This document shows, piece by piece, positions 59,621 to 64,000 of a stretch of 64,000 nt of DNA. Origin of the DNA: Gloeocapsopsis sp. IPPAS B-1203 (GTDB lineage Bacteria; Cyanobacteriota; Cyanobacteriia; Cyanobacteriales; Chroococcidiopsidaceae); the NCBI RefSeq assembly GCF_002749975.1, contig NZ_PEIG01000006.1, forward strand, positions 1 through 64,000, in the 5' to 3' direction. Made by a program: the position numbers and the translations under genes. The notes beneath the pieces are model-generated. The model saw nothing but the letters and a program-made list of their open reading frames with translations, had not been told where the DNA came from and made no database searches. The stretch's first letter is position 1. The number at the start of each line of letters is the position of its first letter.

Positions 59621-61153
59621 ATGGAGGAATCACTAAGGCGTTGGCTGCGTCTGAGTGCGGTTGTTGGGTTGTGTTGTTTACTCTTATTTGCAGGTTGTAA
59701 CAATAATTCTGGTTCCTCTGGGGGTGACAGAACTTTAACAGTTGCTGTTGAAGGGACATATCCTCCATTTGAGTTTCAATCGCCGGATGGAGAATTACAA
59801 GGTTTTGATGTTGACTTGATGAATGCGATCGCCCAAGAGGAAGGCTTTACAATTCAGTATCAAAATTTGCCATTTGCGGGGATGATTCCTGCATTACAGG
59901 CGCGAACCATTGATGCTGCAATTGCAGCAATGACGATTACCGAAGAACGTGCCAAAACCGTTTCTTTCTCGCGTCCTTACTTCAAATCAGGACTGGCGAT
60001 CGCAACTAGTGCCAATAATCAAGATATTACCAGTTTTGAGTCTCTCCAAAATCGGCGCATTGCGGTTCAAATCGGTACAACTGGGGCGCTAGAAGCCGCG
60101 AAAGTTCCTGGTGCGCAAGTTCGCAGCTTTGATGACGCGCCGACCACTTTACGCGAATTACTCAACGGTAATGTTGACGCAGTACTCCACGATCAACCTG
60201 TCATTTTATACGCAATCCAAACGGGTAACGTCCAAGGAGTTCGAGTTGTTGGCGATCTCCTGACTGAAGAATATTTTGGCATTCCCACGCCCAAAGGTTC
60301 GCCAAACTTAGCCTTAATCAATCAAGGATTAACAACTCTACTCGAAAACGGCACGTATAACCAAATTTATCAAAAATGGTTTGGTGTAGAACCTCCCCCC
60401 TTACCTGAAAGACTACCTTTCCAAGAAGAAACCGCCACAGGTGGCGCACCGTTTATCGTCACCGCAGTGAACGTCATCGTTCGCGCATTACCATCTTTAC
60501 TGCGTGGTGCTTTAATCACACTACAACTGACGGCGTTTTCTGTTGTTTTAGGCATGATCGCGGGTTCGCTGATTGGAATTATCCGCCTTTCTAAAATTTT
60601 GCCAATTCGTTGGGCTGCTAGAGCATATATCGATTTCTTTCGCGGTACGCCCTTACTAGTACAAATTTTTATGATTTACTTCGGTATACCTGCGATCGCC
60701 CAAGAACTTGGTTTTACTTTCAATCTCAATCGTCTCGCCGCCGCTGTACTTGCTTTAAGTCTCAATAGCGCGGCTTATATCGCAGAAATTGTCCGTGGTG
60801 GGATTCAATCGATTGAGTCTGGACAATCAGAAGCTTCGCAATCATTGGGGATGAGTTCGGTACAAACGATGCGTTATATCATCTTTCCCCAAGCCTTCCG
60901 CCGGATGTTACCTGCTTTGGGCAATGAGTTTATTAGCTTGCTAAAAGATACCAGTTTGGTTGCGGTAATCGGGTTTGAAGAACTGTTCCGCGAAGGTCAA
61001 CTCATTGTTGCAGAAAATTATCGCTCGTTTGAAATTTATGCCACCGTTGCTGTAATTTATCTCTGTCTGACTCTACTATCTTCACAAGCTTTCAGCTACT
61101 TTGAGCGCTGGATGAATCCTGCTGCGCGATCGCGTCACAAAGTCCGTGCCTAA
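59621..61153 (+). CDS. Fused amino-acid binding protein and permease of an ABC importer
   Basis: 510 residues from ATG (MEESLRRWLRLSAVVGLCCL), with GAGGAGAAA upstream; an open frame runs back to 59534. The lipobox LFAGC places lipid on C26. Residues about 38-265 form a type II binding domain (LTVAVEGTYPPFEFQSPDGELQGFDVDLMNAIA, in part). Residues about 290-500 form a His/Glu/Gln-type permease (ALPSLLRGALITLQLTAFSVVL; FFRGTPLLVQIFMIYFG; the EAA loop ASQSLGMSSVQTMRYIIFPQAFRR, in part). Such fusions tether the receptor to the pore. The substrate is a polar amino acid, probably Gln, but unproven. Confidence 0.93.
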   Translation: MEESLRRWLRLSAVVGLCCLLLFAGCNNNSGSSGGDRTLTVAVEGTYPPFEFQSPDGELQGFDVDLMNAIAQEEGFTIQYQNLPFAGMIPALQARTIDAAIAAMTITEERAKTVSFSRPYFKSGLAIATSANNQDITSFESLQNRRIAVQIGTTGALEAAKVPGAQVRSFDDAPTTLRELLNGNVDAVLHDQPVILYAIQTGNVQGVRVVGDLLTEEYFGIPTPKGSPNLALINQGLTTLLENGTYNQIYQKWFGVEPPPLPERLPFQEETATGGAPFIVTAVNVIVRALPSLLRGALITLQLTAFSVVLGMIAGSLIGIIRLSKILPIRWAARAYIDFFRGTPLLVQIFMIYFGIPAIAQELGFTFNLNRLAAAVLALSLNSAAYIAEIVRGGIQSIESGQSEASQSLGMSSVQTMRYIIFPQAFRRMLPALGNEFISLLKDTSLVAVIGFEELFREGQLIVAENYRSFEIYATVAVIYLCLTLLSSQAFSYFERWMNPAARSRHKVRA

Positions 61154-61281
61154 TATTATTTTGCCTGATGTCGCATGAAATCTATATAGGGGGCTGAGGA
61201 AATAGAGGTTTCGACAATCCTAACTTTCAATTACTTTGCGTTTTCATTCAAAATTTATGACACGAGTTAAGAGTAAGCGCA

Positions 61282-61551
61282 ATGTCAGAAGCACAATCTT
61301 TAGTTGTTGACTTTACTCAAGAAGATAATGTTTTAATGTTTTACCCCGCCCGCCGCTGCGATCGAGTGAAAACTTGGGGTGGAATGGTATTTATGTCCAA
61401 CAACAATGGACAATGGCGATCGGCATCCGATGGCAAAACTTGCCCCACGATTAGCCCGATTACAGATGCCAAACCGAAGTGTAGTTTGATGACCGTTGCG
61501 AATCCTGGAACTGCGACTATGTCAGACCAATATGTAAGCGATCGAGAATAG
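61282..61551 (+). CDS. Small protein of unknown function
   Basis: 89 residues, MSEAQSLVVDFTQEDNVLMF, then YPARRCDRVKTWGGMVFMSNNNGQW (in part). It has three Cys (PARRC, KTC, KCSL) and no signal peptide or membrane span. I do not recognise a family. It lies 15 bases before the NmrA-type gene with a good ribosome site for each, so the two are probably co-transcribed. A real gene is likely from spacing and codon character, but not certain. Confidence 0.55.
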   Translation: MSEAQSLVVDFTQEDNVLMFYPARRCDRVKTWGGMVFMSNNNGQWRSASDGKTCPTISPITDAKPKCSLMTVANPGTATMSDQYVSDRE

Positions 61552-61566
61552 GAGGCTTAGCTTATT

Positions 61567-62448
61567 ATGACGATTCTTGTCACTGGTGCAACTGGAAACA
61601 TTGGTGGAGAAGTGATTCATCATCTTCTGAACAAAAACGCCACAATTAGAGGATTGGTACGCGATCGCAAAAAAGCAACCAAACTACAATCTCAAGGCGT
61701 TGAACTTGCCCAAGGCGATTTTTCACAACCCGACAGTTTAGATGCGGCTTTGCAAGGAATTGAAACTGCCTTTCTTGTGATGCCCAACGATCCGCGCCAG
61801 GTTGAATTAGAGTGCAATTTTATTGATTCAGCAAAACGCGCCGGAGTTCGTCATATTGTGAAACTATCGGTATTGCGTTCCGGCGAACTTCCTAGCACAT
61901 TTCAGCAATGGCATCGCCAAATTGAAGAACATTTAGAAAAATCAGGCATGAGTTGGACTCATCTTCGTCCAAATATGCTCATGCAGAATATGCGTTGGTT
62001 TACTTCTACGATCTCGCAACAAGGTGCGTTCTATCACTCGGTAGGAGACACAAAAATCTCCCATGTCGATGCACGCGACGTAGCCGCCGTAGCCGCTGTT
62101 TGTTTGAGTGAATCTGGACATGAAAATCAAGCTTATGATTTGACGGGATCTGAAGCGGTTTCCTTTGCTCAAGTTGCCGACTATTTGACAGCAGCCCTCA
62201 ACAAACCCGTGCAATACATTAATGTTGCGCCTGCTGATTTGAAAGCTGCACGACTCGCAAATGGGGAACCAGAATGGTATCTCGATGCAGAAGCTCAGTT
62301 ATTTGAGTGTTGGCAAGCGGGAGCAGGATCAGCAGTGACCAGCACGATCGCAGACCTTTTGCATGACTTTCCCACATCGTTTGCAGCATTTGTTCAAGAT
62401 TACGTCCAGTCTCACGCGCAAGACTTTTTAACAACTGTAGGAGCTTAA
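61567..62448 (+). CDS. NmrA-type atypical short-chain dehydrogenase/reductase
   Basis: 293 residues. The Rossmann motif TGATGNIGGEVIHHLL binds NAD(P). GIETAFLVMPNDPRQVELECNFIDSAKRAGVRHIVKLSV (in part), SWTHLRPNMLMQNM and SHVDARDVAAVAAVCL are typical of the NmrA/TMR family (quinone oxidoreductase or redox-sensor types). The catalytic Tyr-xxx-Lys is absent, as usual for the group. Followed by a decayed hydrolase gene. Confidence 0.9.
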   Translation: MTILVTGATGNIGGEVIHHLLNKNATIRGLVRDRKKATKLQSQGVELAQGDFSQPDSLDAALQGIETAFLVMPNDPRQVELECNFIDSAKRAGVRHIVKLSVLRSGELPSTFQQWHRQIEEHLEKSGMSWTHLRPNMLMQNMRWFTSTISQQGAFYHSVGDTKISHVDARDVAAVAAVCLSESGHENQAYDLTGSEAVSFAQVADYLTAALNKPVQYINVAPADLKAARLANGEPEWYLDAEAQLFECWQAGAGSAVTSTIADLLHDFPTSFAAFVQDYVQSHAQDFLTTVGA

Positions 62449-62487
62449 TGATGCAATCTGCATTTGGACTCTCTATGTTATTTTTTA

Positions 62488-62776
62488 CCTGATTTTACTG
62501 CTCACGCTGTCGTTTCCGATTTAGCACCGCTACCGTCAGAAGTTGCGTTTGACAAACTAACAATGTCAGCATTTGTGGGATCGTATCTGGATCTAGCGCT
62601 GCGTCATGCTGCAGATTTAGGATATGTACCAGTACAAAGATGACTGTTATCCATTCCCACAGCAGAATCGAACAAATTCTCTCTTAGCCCTTTAATCTAC
62701 CAGTTTGATTGCTGATATCAATACATTCCATACTACGTTAGAGCGAGTGCATCAAAATGAGGTGAATGTTATTTAG
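62488..62776 (+). pseudogene. Remnant of an isochorismatase-like cysteine hydrolase
   Basis: Reading from 62488 gives PDFTAHAVVSDLAPLPSEVA, FDKLTMSAFVGS, then RHAADLGYVPVQ to a stop at 62641-62643. The family pattern FDKxxMSAF...S ... VRHAADLGYVPVLVTDACG is visible, but the segment between, including the catalytic Cys region, is deleted. A later frame (LIADINTFHTTLERV, ending 62774-62776) resembles the C-terminus. No start survives. A dead gene, possibly once in operon with the NmrA-type reductase. Confidence 0.66.
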
Positions 62777-62796
62777 CGCAACAATTTCTACTTCCT

Positions 62797-63381
62797 TCAT
62801 TTTCGGCTACGGTACTGCCAAGGCTCGACAAAACGCGCATCACTCCATACACCTGTGCGTTGACTTTTAGCTTTAGCTTCCGCTTGTTCAACAGCAGTAG
62901 CACTCGGACAATTTTTAAGATAAGGACGGTAAACGAGTGCGAGTCCTTCACGCGCCAAAACTTCTTGAATCAAAGTTCCATTAGCAAGACGTACTTCACC
63001 AATTTGGCGACCGTAGCGATCGCTATCCGTAATCTTTAAAGTAACGCGATCGCCTTCCTGATCGATCAGTTGCTGAACGCGTTGTTGAGCTTTGATACCC
63101 CAGTTGAATTGATTACGCGCAATCCTACTTTTCGTGTATTTTTCTTGATTAGAATGCGGTATTTCTGGAGCATCAACACACGCGAAGCGGACGTGAATTT
63201 TAGCTCCTTTGGTATCAGTCACAGTAATCGTGTCGCCATCACTGACTTTTTGTACAGTGTATTGTTCGCGTGGAATCAGAAATTGACACCCACTCAACCC
63301 GAATAAAATAATAATCGCGTAGATCAGAAAAAGCGATTGCGCTTCGCGCACCGTTAAAAGCGATCGCACAGATAGTTTCAC
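62797..63381 (-). CDS. SNase-type nuclease lipoprotein
   Basis: 194 residues. The signal segment ends in a lipobox LFGLSGC (Cys near 32). The staphylococcal-nuclease fold has VSDGDTITVTD, the catalytic Arg and Asp in VRFACVDAPEIP, DRYGRQIGEV and LVYRPYLKNCPSATAVEQAEAKAKSQRTGVW (in part). It degrades DNA and RNA outside the cytoplasm, with Ca2+ in the classical enzyme. The short palindrome GCGCTTCGCGC near its start is unusual codon material. Lone gene. Confidence 0.9.
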   Translation of the reverse strand: MKLSVRSLLTVREAQSLFLIYAIIILFGLSGCQFLIPREQYTVQKVSDGDTITVTDTKGAKIHVRFACVDAPEIPHSNQEKYTKSRIARNQFNWGIKAQQRVQQLIDQEGDRVTLKITDSDRYGRQIGEVRLANGTLIQEVLAREGLALVYRPYLKNCPSATAVEQAEAKAKSQRTGVWSDARFVEPWQYRSRK

Positions 63382-63481
63382 AAACTCAAAACAAAATTGT
63401 CACCCGTGCGATATTAGCAAATATGAGGGGCATTGATAGTGACTTGTGGGAGAGTAGGAGTGTGGGAGTGTGGGTAATAGA

Positions 63482-63539
63482 GTTTTGTTAGCGTAGCGGT
63501 GCCTTAGCACGTTTTGTTAGCGTAGCGGTGCCTTAGCAC
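63482..63539. repeat. Two perfect 29-base tandem repeat units
   Basis: The unit starting GTTTTGTTAGCGTAGCGGTG occupies 63482-63510 and again 63511-63539 with no mismatch. It lies in the 230-base spacer between the SNase gene (whose 5' end it faces) and the last gene. The inner TTAGCGTAGCGGTGCC...GGCAC-like composition resembles dispersed cyanobacterial intergenic repeats. Confidence 0.9.
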
Positions 63540-63613
63540 ATTTTGAGTTTTCTTAACTCATAACTCATAACTCAACATTCATAACTCTCTTAGTCTTCCC
63601 GCCTACCCTCTGC

Positions 63614-63952
63614 TTACTTCCGGCTACCAACTAACTCGCGTTCTACTTGCTCAACCACCGGAGTATCAATCATTTCTAGTGCTTCGTACTCAGCGCGATC
63701 GATAACAGGATCAGAGTGACGCAAACGGCGTGACAGATAGATACCACCCACTGCAAGTAAGCCTGAGAGTAGAGTGAATCCTGCTAAGTTGGAATTATTT
63801 GTTGTCGGATTGATGCTTGGTGATGACTGATTTACAGAATTAGCCGAAAGCTTAGAGCTAAAGGGACATGCTTGAGCCGAATTAAAAGTAACAAAAGTGC
63901 TACCTGCGATCGCCGCAACCGACAAAAGAGTAATTAGATGACTTGGTTTCAT
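63614..63952 (-). CDS. Small exported or membrane protein, PEP-CTERM/sorting-like tail
   Basis: 112 residues. A signal peptide (1-28, cut after AQA) is followed by a Ser/Asn-rich linker (about 30-56), a hydrophobic segment (LAGFTLLSGLLAVGGIYLS, about 56-74) with RRLRH after it, and an acidic tail. It resembles proteins held in the membrane with a cytosolic tail. I do not recognise a family; the role is unknown. Confidence 0.65.
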   Translation of the reverse strand: MKPSHLITLLSVAAIAGSTFVTFNSAQACPFSSKLSANSVNQSSPSINPTTNNSNLAGFTLLSGLLAVGGIYLSRRLRHSDPVIDRAEYEALEMIDTPVVEQVERELVGSRK

Positions 63953-64000
63953 AATGTTTTGTAGTAGAAAGTTGTTCCAGGTTGTTCTTAATTTTGCATA

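Noticed and set aside
63482-63539. CRISPR array
   Set aside because: Two adjoining repeats with no spacers and no cas genes nearby.

Overview
The window is cyanobacterial chromosome. The palindrome GCGATCGC (HIP1) is scattered through genes and spacers. The gene set includes NdhN of the NDH-1 complex, the Calvin-cycle regulator CP12, a glycogen synthase, and a ribosomal cluster in cyanobacterial order. That order starts at L3, lacks S10, S14 and L30, and ends rpoA-rplQ-truA-rplM-rpsI-rpmE-prfA. The NACHT, Uma2, DUF29 and HigBA accessory genes fit a large-genome, Chroococcidiopsis/Gloeocapsa-like cyanobacterium, but the genus is an inference. I saw no rRNA, tRNA or CRISPR array.

Region 1 (1-3.3 kb) is a mobile-DNA scar. 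It holds the end of an IS1-type element, a decayed integron integrase (frameshifted and truncated), and what looks like one complete integron gene cassette (about 1248-1947). The cassette carries a toxin-antitoxin pair and ends in an attC-like site. The conserved heptamer near its end is the exact reverse complement of the heptamer at its start, as expected for a cassette inserted by IntI. A pentapeptide-repeat/TPR protein and a second zinc-ribbon transposase remnant follow.

Region 2 (3.3-21.5 kb) is mostly housekeeping: a 1-Cys peroxiredoxin, glmM, two cyanobacterial conserved proteins, cp12, a SAM-hydrolase-like protein, trpB2, glgA, hemC, a cysteine synthase, a 2Fe-2S thioredoxin-like ferredoxin, a YgfZ-like protein and ndhN. 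Two accessory patches interrupt it. One is a Uma2 nuclease broken by a nonsense codon plus a HigBA pair (9-10.5 kb). The other is an HTH-NACHT STAND NTPase behind an AT-rich spacer (18.1-20.9 kb).

Region 3 (21.5-39.6 kb) is the ribosomal protein/secY/adk/infA/rpoA supercluster, about 26 genes on the plus strand. It is preceded by an 850-base non-coding leader rich in inverted repeats.

Region 4 (39.6-64 kb) is mixed: GrpB, a DUF4198 protein with a Zur/Fur-like operator, an ABC-F ATPase, gpmI, secG, a matrixin-like protease, a glycosyltransferase, an MFS exporter overlapping recO, deoC, and a viroplasmin-RNase H protein. A divergent Mn/Zn ABC importer has phased TTTTCAT repeats in its promoter. 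Next come a TPR protein, a Bcp peroxiredoxin, hpf/lrtA, lipB, and a divergent polar amino-acid ABC system with a fused binding-protein/permease. The right end holds an NmrA-type oxidoreductase beside a decayed isochorismatase-like gene, an SNase lipoprotein and a small membrane protein.
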